A stretch of DNA of 6,527 nt from Pseudomonadota bacterium (GCA_023405565.1 JAEXXW010000629.1:1-6527); one strand, 5' to 3'. Numbered from the stretch's first letter, positions 1 through 5,443 are shown. A program made the numbers and translations. Notes: generated by a model from the sequence alone, not told the origin.

Positions 1-121
1 ACTGTTGATAATCTTCATTATGAAGGGATTGCACATCGAATTGATATTCAAAGCTCTAATTGCAGGTGTGTTTCCATTGTAATTACTAAATAAATTTGAA
101 TTCGGGTGTTGTGTATGGCTA
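1..121. other. AT-rich non-coding stretch beyond the 307-codon gene
   Basis: This end of the window is clearly more AT-rich than the rest and lies downstream of the stop codon of the minus-strand gene that ends at 122. I see no convincing gene, RNA or terminator in it. A 20-codon frame from an ATG at 20 on the plus strand has no ribosome binding site and is not supported. It is probably intergenic sequence inside the mobile element, whose left end is outside the window. Confidence 0.4.
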
Positions 122-1045
122 TTAACATATATGAGAGGTGTTGAATTCCCAGGTCAGATGCTCGTCTATTCTAAGAGGTTCAAGACCAATCCGCTTCACC
201 GGCATATTGAAGTTAGAGTGCAATAGTTGGGCGCGACCTTGGCTGCTGACCATGATTGTACGTCTCACGCGCGCTGAAATGTTGGCGCGATACCGGTCAA
301 CCACGGGATGGACTTTTCGAGTCCCGTACCGGTTGCGATCTTCCCGCACCGCCGCCCGCTGCTGATTGCGGATCAGCGACTCATACTCGTCTGAAAAGTC
401 TTCGACCAAATCGACATAACGCTCGAATACGACACGCGGGTTGATCGTCAGGAGATCGCCCATGCGGCATATACCGATGGCGCGGATTGCGGCCGCCTTC
501 ATGAACCGAAGCTCGACATGGGCCCACGGCACATTCTCGACCTTCGCCCTGTCGCCATAGATGAGCATATTCCTGGCTGGCGGCTTATCGAGCGCGCGTG
601 TATCGATGCTGTATGGTCCGTGTTCTTCATCCCACATGCCGACGCCGGGCGGCCTGTAGCGCAGCATGAGATGGCGGATGAGATGATCGGTGAAAGCTAG
701 AGGCTCGGAGCCGACCGGATCAGCGGCAAGATCGACGCGGACCGGGGTAACGCGATAAGCCCTCTCGAATGCTGCGAGAAACTTCATCGTCGCAAGCGTC
801 GGCTTTTGAATAGTGATCTTGTTGCCGCTGTCTTCGTACTGCTCGATCTCGACCCTGCCTTGTCCGCGCTGTGCGGCAAGTAGCTTGGCCTCCGGCGCGT
901 AGGTCGCGTCCGTCAAAACGATCAATGTGTCGTAATAGGCAACGCTGCGGATCACGTCCTCATACAGCGCGGCAGTGCGAGGCTGGTTGTTGTGACCGCC
1001 ATGCGGCGCTAAATTGCGTGTAGGCACGGCCTCTGTCCTGAGCAT
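122..1045 (-). CDS. Hypothetical mobile-element protein, possibly a replication initiator (307 aa)
   Basis: This is a long open frame on the element, downstream of the AlpA-like gene and the integrase and in the same direction. I do not recognise the family with certainty. Two stretches recall rolling-circle replication initiators of the Rep_trans or phage gpII type: VRVDLAAD at residues 102-109, like the R-D-A-D strand those proteins share, and IYGDRAKVE (162-170) followed by AHVELRF (175-181), like the block where they carry a tyrosine/lysine and a conserved glutamate. A gene set of integrase, AlpA and Rep-like protein fits a small integrative element or phage satellite. The only upstream in-frame start candidate after the TGA inside the hairpin at 1060-1091 is the ATG at 1045; it has no good ribosome binding site, the nearest purine-rich run (1072-1080) being in the hairpin loop about 27 bases away. 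No signal peptide or membrane segment is evident. That the gene is real is fairly sure; the replication role is only a suggestion. Confidence 0.6.
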   Translation of the reverse strand: MLRTEAVPTRNLAPHGGHNNQPRTAALYEDVIRSVAYYDTLIVLTDATYAPEAKLLAAQRGQGRVEIEQYEDSGNKITIQKPTLATMKFLAAFERAYRVTPVRVDLAADPVGSEPLAFTDHLIRHLMLRYRPPGVGMWDEEHGPYSIDTRALDKPPARNMLIYGDRAKVENVPWAHVELRFMKAAAIRAIGICRMGDLLTINPRVVFERYVDLVEDFSDEYESLIRNQQRAAVREDRNRYGTRKVHPVVDRYRANISARVRRTIMVSSQGRAQLLHSNFNMPVKRIGLEPLRIDEHLTWEFNTSHIC

Positions 1046-1059
1046 TGGCGGTGAAGACG

Positions 1060-1091
1060 AACCCGCTGACCTCTTCCTCGGTCAGCGGGTT
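1060..1091. terminator. Perfect 12-bp inverted repeat between the AlpA-like gene and the 307-codon gene
   Basis: The arms AACCCGCTGACC (1060-1071) and GGTCAGCGGGTT (1080-1091) pair perfectly around an 8-base loop. The repeat begins directly after the stop codon of the AlpA-like gene and ends 14 bases before the ATG of the next gene. On the plus strand it is followed by TTAT, giving a short T run; on the minus strand, the direction of the genes, no T run follows. It may therefore be a terminator mainly for plus-strand transcripts, a 3' end stabiliser for the AlpA-like message, or an attenuator controlling the downstream gene. Confidence 0.6.
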
Positions 1092-1364
1092 TTATACTGA
1101 CGGAACATCCGGTGCGATCTCGTTGTGGCGGATGCGCTTTACGCGGGGGAGCGAGCGGCGCTGGCTCGCTGCGATAGCGGCCTGCTGCATCTCGATTAGC
1201 ATGTCTTCGGTGTAACCATCGGCGCGGCCGCCCGGTGTGAGTTTGATGGGCTTCCGAATTTTGCCAGTCTGAATGTAGGTGTTGAGAGTGTTCAACTTCC
1301 AGCCCAGCTTCTCGGCGGCCTCCGGCCGCCGGTAAATACGCTGCAGGCGTGGTTCGTCATGCAT
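1092..1364 (-). CDS. AlpA-like helix-turn-helix protein (probable excisionase/regulator)
   Basis: About 90 residues. Residues 10-59 read as a MerR/AlpA-type winged helix (HTH_17): a RRPEAAEKLG first helix, then a recognition-like helix around LNTLNTYIQTGKI, then a wing with RKPIKL and a GGRADGYTEDMLIEM ending. Proteins of this family next to integrases act as small DNA-binding excisionases or as activators of integrase expression, as AlpA does in CP4-57; that role here is inferred. The C-terminal third is basic (RRSLPRVKRIRH). I chose the ATG at 1364 because GGGAG lies six bases upstream (1371-1375); the alternative ATG at 1379 adds five residues but has no well-placed ribosome binding site. 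The start region is packed with inverted repeats and a small upstream frame, so expression is probably controlled. It lies between the integrase and the 307-codon gene, all reading the same way. Confidence 0.8.
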   Translation of the reverse strand: MHDEPRLQRIYRRPEAAEKLGWKLNTLNTYIQTGKIRKPIKLTPGGRADGYTEDMLIEMQQAAIAASQRRSLPRVKRIRHNEIAPDVPSV

Positions 1365-1392
1365 TTGGGTCTCCCGCATGTACGGGAGACAT
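1357..1392 (-). CDS. Possible 11-codon leader peptide upstream of the AlpA-like gene
   Basis: An ATG at 1392-1390 is preceded by AAGGGG with a six-base spacer, a better ribosome binding site than that of the ATG at 1379. The frame reads MSPVHAGDPNA and stops at 1359-1357, overlapping the start of the AlpA-like gene in another frame. Its translation would run across both palindromes and over the ribosome binding site of the AlpA-like gene, which suits a leader peptide or translational coupling. It is too short to judge by composition and may be chance. Confidence 0.25.
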   Translation of the reverse strand: MSPVHAGDPNA

Positions 1393-1401
1393 TTGTCTCC
1401 C
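1369..1401. promoter_or_regulatory. Three alternating GTCTCCC half-sites forming two overlapping palindromes (operator or RNA switch)
   Basis: GTCTCCCG (1369-1376) and CGGGAGAC (1383-1390) are perfect 8-bp arms around six bases. GGGAGACA (1384-1391) and TGTCTCCC (1394-1401) are perfect 8-bp arms around two bases. The middle arm is shared. As DNA this could be a cluster of binding sites for a dimeric repressor or for the AlpA-like protein itself, which starts here. As RNA on the minus strand, the middle arm can pair with either neighbour, and each outer copy contains a ribosome binding site. No clear promoter could be assigned; a TATAAG lies at about 1404-1409 on the minus strand. Confidence 0.6.
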
Positions 1402-1561
1402 CTTGCTTATACATACGTTTGACGGCGCGTCTCTTTGGGAGATTTGACGATATTTTTTCTGATGCTGGGAGGTTGCTATGTGCGATTGCGGTTTCTATCG
1501 CTAAAAGCCTTGTTACTTCGAAGCTTTTTGGCGGCTTAACCATTGAGAATGTCTGTCGCCG

Positions 1562-2788
1562 TCAACCGATAAAATCGGCCCATTCGGACATCAGTGCCTG
1601 TCTCTTCGCGAAAAGATCGCCACGGCGATAGGCCGCTTCCGCTGCGTTACCGATGGCATGAGCCAGAGCCATTTCGACCACATGGTTAGGCGTAGCGGTT
1701 TGTTCGGCTGCCCAATCACGGAACGAACTACGGAACCCATGAACCGTCACGTTGGTGCGTTTCATACGCTCCAGCAGCATCGCCATGCTCATGTTGCTCA
1801 AGCCCGACATCGGCCGCATGCCGATAAACAAGAAATCATTGCCGTCCTCGTATGGCAGCGCCTTAAGCAGCTTTAATGCCGCAGGTGAGAGCGGAACACG
1901 GTGCTCTTTGCCAGCCTTCATACGCTCGGCAGGGATCGTCCAGACCTTGTTCTTGAAATCGATCTCAGAGCGCTTTGCGCCGATCGTTTCGCCGGTCCGC
2001 GCTGCTGTAAGGATCGTGAACTCTAAAGCGCAGGCTGCAATGCCGTCACGCTCCCGGAGGTCCGTCATGAAACTCGGCACATCGTCGTAGGGCATGGCCG
2101 GGTGGTTCTTGACCTTACGAACCTTAGTGGGGGCCGGCAGCACACCCGAGAGATGGCCTTTCCAGCGCGCCGGATTTTCGCCCGAGCGATAGCCGCGAAC
2201 GGCACACCAATTAAGAACGGTCTCGATGCGACCGCGTAGCCTCGATGCGGTCTCGGGAATCTTCTCCCAGATTGGCTCTAGCGTCTTGATCACCAAAGGG
2301 GTGTCGATGTCCTGCACCGGCAACCTGCCAAGGGTTGGATAGGCATGCTGCCGTAACGTGGCCAAAAACTGAGCCTTGTGAATCTTCGATTTCCATTGGG
2401 CTTGGTTCTGATCGTAGTAACGCTGGCAGGCATCTTCGAAGATCACGGCCTCGGCCGTTGCCTGTTTCTTCGCTTCTCTGGCTTCCTTCTTCATCGCGAT
2501 GGGATCGAGGCCATCTGCGATCTGCTGCCGGGCCAGCCTCGCACGTTCCCGCGCGGCTTCGAGATCGAAGTCATTGAGGCTGCCCAAGCCCAGCTTGTGC
2601 TCGACGCCGTTCTTTTGATAGCGCAACAGCCACGACGCTGACGGCGGCCGATCCTTCTCCGCAAAGCGCTGCACCTGTAGCAGCAAGCCCCGTGTCTGAC
2701 CGTCTTTATGCTCGCCCAGTTGGCCCTGCCGCGGGTTGATCAAGCGCTCGATCCGCTTGGCGGTGAGCGAGAGCGACTGCTTACGCAT
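1562..2788 (-). CDS. Tyrosine recombinase, P4-type integrase with N-terminal DUF4102 domain
   Basis: 408 residues, the usual length for P4/CP4-57-type integrases. Residues 1-100 form the N-terminal arm-binding domain (DUF4102), with the typical LLLQVQ...SWLLRYQKNG...LGLGS strands and the LEAARERARLARQQIADGLDP helix. Residues 115-205 are the core-binding SAM-like domain. The catalytic domain follows with the full residue set visible: R264 in TAARTGE, a lysine at 291 or 294 in MKAGKEHRVPL, H350 and R353 in VHGFRSSFRDWA, H377 in LAHAIG and the nucleophile Y387 in AAYRRGD. It should therefore be active. It catalyses site-specific insertion and excision of the element; the likely target is the 3' end of a tRNA-Ser gene, seen at 2973-2987. 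The start at 2788 is supported by AGGAG nine bases upstream. The AlpA-like gene lies downstream after about 180 bases. Confidence 0.95.
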   Translation of the reverse strand: MRKQSLSLTAKRIERLINPRQGQLGEHKDGQTRGLLLQVQRFAEKDRPPSASWLLRYQKNGVEHKLGLGSLNDFDLEAARERARLARQQIADGLDPIAMKKEAREAKKQATAEAVIFEDACQRYYDQNQAQWKSKIHKAQFLATLRQHAYPTLGRLPVQDIDTPLVIKTLEPIWEKIPETASRLRGRIETVLNWCAVRGYRSGENPARWKGHLSGVLPAPTKVRKVKNHPAMPYDDVPSFMTDLRERDGIAACALEFTILTAARTGETIGAKRSEIDFKNKVWTIPAERMKAGKEHRVPLSPAALKLLKALPYEDGNDFLFIGMRPMSGLSNMSMAMLLERMKRTNVTVHGFRSSFRDWAAEQTATPNHVVEMALAHAIGNAAEAAYRRGDLFAKRQALMSEWADFIG

Positions 2789-2923
2789 ATGACTATACTC
2801 CTGTCCGAGCTATCTCCCGACTTGGGGCAAAAATAGCGCCCGTCAGTAACCGCCGCAATAGCTGGCGATTCGCTCGAAGACAGAGAAATTACCTATACTT
2901 AACAATGAGATGGCGAAAGAAAT

Positions 2924-2947
2924 ATCTGGCCTAATCTGGCTTAATCT
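2924..2947. repeat. Tandem 10-bp direct repeat beside the att site (possible arm-type or excisionase sites)
   Basis: ATCTGGCCTA (2924-2933) is followed immediately by ATCTGGCTTA (2934-2943) and then ATCT, so the period is 10 bases with one mismatch, close to one helical turn. It lies between the integrase start and the tRNA-derived core at 2973. Short phased direct repeats beside the core are typical of integrase arm-type or excisionase binding sites in attP of this integrase class. The sequence is seen; its binding role is inferred. Confidence 0.5.
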
Positions 2948-2972
2948 CGATCAATAGTTAGAAGGACGAAAG

Positions 2973-2987
2973 CCTCTCTCTCCGCCA
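2973..2987 (+). other. Probable right attachment site: copy of a tRNA-Ser gene 3' end
   Basis: CCTCTCTCTCCGCCA matches the end of the T-arm, the acceptor stem and the encoded CCA of a typical alphaproteobacterial tRNA-Ser; a partial CGAA from the T-loop is kept just before it (2968-2971). No tRNA body is present upstream, so this is only the 3' fragment, as expected where an element has duplicated the end of a tRNA gene on insertion. It sits 185 bases upstream of an integrase start, the usual distance for P4-type integrases. Its orientation implies that the intact tRNA-Ser and the other end of the element lie to the left of the window. The tRNA match is from memory of tRNA sequences. Confidence 0.6.
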
Positions 2988-3007
2988 TCGCCCTAAAAAC
3001 CTGGTTC

Positions 3008-3332
3008 GCAGCCTCAGCCAGGATCAGCTTGTCCAGTGTCAGATCCGATACGGCTCAACGCAGCCGGGCGTTCTCCGTCTCCAGCTCCTTGAGGCGCTTG
3101 ACCTGATCACCCGTCAGGCCGCCGTACTCGCTCCGCCATCGATAATACGTAACTTCCATCACGCCTATCGTTCGAACCGCATCAGCAACCTGCCGGCCCT
3201 GCGCTATCAGCACATCAACCTGCCGTAGCTTCGCAACAATCTCTTCCGCCGTATGTCGCTTCCTTGCCATCGATCTTACCCTCCATCCGAAAATCATACT
3301 TCAGGGAGGACAACTTCAAAGGGGGCAGATCA
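3008..3332 (-). mobile_element. IS3-family insertion sequence remnant, one end only
   Basis: On the minus strand the terminus TGATCTGCCCCC (3332-3321) is like the terminal inverted repeats of IS3-family elements of the IS407 kind. It is followed about 60 bases later by a ribosome binding site and orfA. The similarity to orfA stops near 3008, around the codons for LILAEAA, and the usual end of orfA, all of orfB and the other terminal repeat are missing. The IS interrupts a DUF1214-type gene at 3333. The lost part was replaced by the tRNA-Ser 3' fragment and the mobile element edge, with about 20 unassigned bases between. Confidence 0.75.
3055..3270 (-). pseudogene. IS3-family transposase OrfA, stopped early by a nonsense codon and truncated
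   Basis: From ATG 3270 (GGAGG nine bases upstream) the frame gives MARKRHTAEEIVAKLRQV and a helix-turn-helix around VADAVRTIGVMEVTYYRWRSEYGG, followed by the start of the leucine-zipper segment LKELETENARLR. This is the DNA-binding subunit that normally joins OrfB by frameshifting to make the transposase. After 71 residues there is a TGA (3055-3057) where the family normally has arginine, consistent with a CGA to TGA change. The frame then continues with the family-like AVSDLTLDKLILAEAA before similarity ends near 3008. OrfB is absent, so the element cannot transpose on its own. Confidence 0.8.
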
Positions 3333-3572
3333 GAGCCGTCGGGGTTTTTCTTCAATCCATCTGTCGTGCTGCTGATGCCATAACGCTTAAAATCGTTCTC
3401 GATGAAAAATTCTTCTCGTCGCACATGCTCAGGTTACAGAGCACCACGACATGAGGTGTCTTGTCTTTGTCAAAGTGCAGGACATACTCGTTTGCATCCG
3501 ACAGCCGCGCGCCTCTGTCATCGACGCCGGTGTTTGGATACAAAACCTCCTTGGGCATGTCGTCCGTGGCGG
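3333..3572 (-). pseudogene. DUF1254/DUF1214-domain protein, C-terminal remnant (frameshifted, IS-interrupted)
   Basis: Reading leftward, DMPKEVLYPNTGVDDRG followed by LSDANEYVLHFDKDKTP is the typical opening of a DUF1214 domain, found in a widespread family of secreted or outer-envelope proteins of unclear function. The usual PPVNAFWSLTMYD block is decayed to PHVVVLCNLSMCD. At about 3410-3420 a run of five T where six are needed shifts the frame: the next frame continues with FFIENDFKRYGISSTTDG and LKKNPDGS, again typical of the domain. The terminal repeat of the IS follows at once at 3332. The N-terminal part of the gene is gone; to the right the similarity fades near 3570-3595, where an opposite-strand gene fragment begins. 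The boundaries are approximate. Confidence 0.7.
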
Positions 3573-3580
3573 CGAACGCG

Positions 3581-3979
3581 CTCGACGCGATCCGTGTTGG
3601 CTTGCGCTGGAGCGTGGTGCCGATCGACGGAAGCGACGATGCCAAAAGCGCGCTCGACCGCATCACCATCCCGCAGGATGTACTGGACCGCGTGGCGCCG
3701 ACGGCCTTGCCGAGATCGTCGATCATTATCTCGGACGAACCGCTCAGCGCGGAGACCAATTATCGCACTGAGTTCGTCGCGGTGCTGAGCAACCACCCGC
3801 AGGGCGGCTTCATCACGCGCGAGCGCTCGAGCGATATCATGATGGCGGCCGACGACCCGCGCGACGACGGTTACGATCCGTTTTTCCGCGACAGACGCTC
3901 TCGCGGCGGCTCATACAATCAAAACAACCAATACCAATACAACCGTCTGTACCAGCAACCATTTCCGTTCTGGCGGTGA
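3581..3979 (+). pseudogene. L,D-transpeptidase-family protein, C-terminal fragment without catalytic domain
   Basis: The frame from LRWSVVPIDG through KSALDRITIPQDVLDRV, then PRSSIIISDEPLSAE and TEFVAVLSNHPQGGFITR, is what I recognise as the conserved C-terminal part of a rhizobial L,D-transpeptidase-family (YkuD) protein. The tail is low complexity, rich in Asp, Arg, Asn, Gln and Tyr, and ends FPFWR. The YkuD catalytic motif (HGxx...SHGC) and the signal peptide would lie upstream, but the upstream bases belong to the opposite-strand DUF1214 remnant. The frame is open as far as an ATG at 3461, yet residues before about 3581 are antisense to that remnant, so this start is not believed. No promoter or ribosome binding site is evident. 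It probably makes no functional product. Confidence 0.6.
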
Positions 3980-4288
3980 TGGCGAGAAAGGCTGAGGTAC
4001 CTGCCGGCGTAGCGCTTCATCGAGTGCGGAACGCTTGTCGGCGAAGTCAGATGCGCAAGCCGGAATTCACGGCACGCGCTGGACGGCGGCGTCCATGAAA
4101 CATCAGTCACTCCGGCGCGCGGCGCGTAGATACTGGCATCGGCGGCAGGATAGGAGCTGAAATAGGAAAACTGATTGATTGGCGCGCGTCCTCTGACGGC
4201 GGTCGCATTCGGCACGGCCGTCACCTGCCGCATTGCCACGTTCATAAGAACAGTAAGATAAGACGTATTGATAGATGTCGCGTGCGAG
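3980..4288. other. Non-coding or decayed stretch between gene remnants
   Basis: I see no convincing gene here. A minus-strand frame of 108 codons (3919-4245) runs through it into the transpeptidase fragment, but it lacks a ribosome binding site and familiar motifs. Read past its stop, the frame of the signal-peptide ORF at 4289-4390 gives about 60 more codons of unrecognised sequence. This may be the decayed body of that secreted protein. Confidence 0.35.
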
Positions 4289-4390
4289 CTATTGCACTGT
4301 GTCGGGCGACGGTATTTGTGCTGATGCCGGAGCCTGGATCACGAACACAGTCGCAAGCGTGACGACGGCAGACACGATTCCTTGTTTCAT
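4289..4390 (-). pseudogene. Signal-peptide ORF stopped after 33 codons, probable remnant of a secreted protein
   Basis: The start at 4390 has a strong ribosome binding site, GGAGGGG with a short spacer. The product begins MKQ, has a hydrophobic core IVSAVVTLATVFVI and a signal peptidase site after APASA, before QIPSPDTVQ and a TAG stop at 4289. That leaves only about nine mature residues. It may be a secreted protein broken by a nonsense or frameshift change, or a genuine tiny peptide. The first is more likely because neighbouring DNA is full of broken genes. The family could not be named. Confidence 0.45.
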
Positions 4391-4444
4391 GGCCGAGCCC
4401 CTCCGAAACGATCTCGCGAAGACTGCGGCCAGATCAAATCTGCT

Positions 4445-4510
4445 CAATGTCCGCTTTGGGTCAGGAGAAGCCATTACTGACTGACCACTTCGTGCCAAGA
4501 GCGGACATTG
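4445..4510. repeat. Dispersed palindromic repeat of the Bradyrhizobium type
   Basis: CAATGTCCGCT (4445-4455) and AGCGGACATTG (4500-4510) are perfect 11-bp inverted arms around 44 bases. The arms and the following TTTGGGTCA recall a short element scattered through Bradyrhizobium genomes, often misannotated as small proteins starting MSALGQ; one such frame (MSALGQ...RADI) is present here on the plus strand at 4447. It is intergenic. Identification is from memory. Confidence 0.6.
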
Positions 4511-4522
4511 TGAACGAAGAGA

Positions 4523-4559
4523 AGTCCAGTCGAAGACGGTCCTGCACCGTCAACGGACT
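4523..4559 (-). terminator. Weak hairpin downstream of livF, possible terminator
   Basis: GACGGT (4535-4540) pairs with ACCGTC (4546-4551) around five bases, and AGTCC (4523-4527) with GGACT (4555-4559) outside it. It lies 27 bases past the livF stop. There is no T run on the minus strand, only a pyrimidine-rich TTCTCTTC, so intrinsic termination is uncertain. Confidence 0.25.
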
Positions 4560-4585
4560 GTGCTTTTCGGCCGGCTCGGTTCGCG

Positions 4586-5443
4586 TCAGACCCAGCGCTT
4601 TCGGCGCCGGTACGATTTCATATCGCGGAAACTCTTGCGGCCTTCTGATGACATGCCGAGGTAGAATTCCTTGACGTCCTTGTTTTCCGCGAGCGCTTTT
4701 GCCGGGCCGTCCATCATGATGCGGCCGCTTTCCAGGATATAGCCATAGTCAGCATGCTTCAGCGCAACGTTGGTATTCTGCTCAGCCAACAGAATGCTGA
4801 CGCCCTCTTTCTGGTTCAGGTCGCGCACAATTTCGAAAATCTCTGCCACGATTTGTGGCGCAAGCCCCATTGACGGCTCGTCCAGCAAGAGCATGTTCGG
4901 CTTCGCCATCATGGCGCGGCCGATGGCGATCATCTGCTGCTCGCCGCCGGACGTATAGCCGGCGAGGCTCGCCCTGCGAACCTTGAGCCGGGGGAAATAC
5001 GCATAGACCTTCTCCAGTTCATCCTGCAGTGCCTTGCCCTTGATCGGCCGCGTGTAAGCACCAGTGATCAGGTTCTCCTCGACGGTTAGATGGCCGAAGC
5101 AGCGGCGGCCTTCCATCACCTGCACCATTCCTCTGCCGACGAGATCACCCGGTGTGAGTTGATCGATACGTTCACCGCGAAATTCGATCGAGCCTTTGGT
5201 GACAGCGCCGCGCTCGGCGGCCAGCAGCGTCGAAATTGACTTCAGCGTCGTGCTCTTGCCGGCTCCGTTACCGCCCAGCAGCGCCACGATGCCTCCCTGC
5301 GGCACCTCGAGCGAAACGCCGCGCAAAACCAGGATGACGTGGTTATAAACCACCTCAATGTTCTTCACCGCGAGCACCGGCCCAACTGACGCTGCGAGCA
5401 CAGGTGACGAGCGTTCGGCCGCCGGATGGGCGAGAGCATTCAT
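4586..5443 (-). CDS. livF: Branched-chain amino-acid-type ABC transporter ATP-binding protein (LivF)
   Basis: 285 residues with a 20-residue N-terminal extension before the ABC domain. Walker A is GGNGAGKST (57-65), the Q-loop glutamine is near 108 in MVQVMEGR, the signature is TSGGEQQ (164-170), Walker B with the catalytic glutamate is MLLLDEP (184-190) and the D-loop is SMGLAP. The switch position reads LLAEQN, glutamine rather than histidine, as is normal in LivF. The tail EFYLG...GRKSFRDMKSYRRRKRW is typical of rhizobial LivF proteins, so it is full length. Together with LivG it powers uptake through the LivH/LivM permeases at the inner membrane; the substrate, an amino acid or a related small acid, cannot be read from sequence. 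The start at 5443 has GAGGG upstream. It follows the binding-protein gene after 73 bases in the same direction and is probably the last gene of that operon; livG, livH and livM would be upstream, beyond the window. Confidence 0.93.
   Translation of the reverse strand: MNALAHPAAERSSPVLAASVGPVLAVKNIEVVYNHVILVLRGVSLEVPQGGIVALLGGNGAGKSTTLKSISTLLAAERGAVTKGSIEFRGERIDQLTPGDLVGRGMVQVMEGRRCFGHLTVEENLITGAYTRPIKGKALQDELEKVYAYFPRLKVRRASLAGYTSGGEQQMIAIGRAMMAKPNMLLLDEPSMGLAPQIVAEIFEIVRDLNQKEGVSILLAEQNTNVALKHADYGYILESGRIMMDGPAKALAENKDVKEFYLGMSSEGRKSFRDMKSYRRRKRWV

Noticed and set aside
1292..1543. 83-codon minus-strand frame before the AlpA-like gene
   Set aside because: It overlaps the AlpA-like coding region out of frame and has no family-like sequence; the stretch 1403-1561 is treated as intergenic.
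2900..2987. Complete tRNA-Ser gene
   Set aside because: Only the 3' end matches; no anticodon arm or 5' acceptor strand is present upstream.
2980..3141. 11-base direct repeat CTCCGCCATCG at 2980-2990 and 3131-3141 as a possible att pair
   Set aside because: The second copy lies inside IS orfA and encodes conserved residues (YRWRSE), and the 150 bases between include no element; most likely chance.
3461..3580. N-terminal 40 codons of the plus-strand frame that runs into the transpeptidase fragment
   Set aside because: These bases read as the DUF1214 domain on the other strand, so the apparent start is accidental.
3402..3788. Plus-strand frame rich in Arg and Ser
   Set aside because: Out-of-frame shadow of the two gene remnants; composition typical of a wrong frame in GC-rich DNA.
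3919..4245. 108-codon minus-strand frame
   Set aside because: No ribosome binding site or familiar motif, and its 3' end is antisense to the transpeptidase fragment. It may contain decayed sequence of the secreted protein starting at 4390 but cannot be called a gene.
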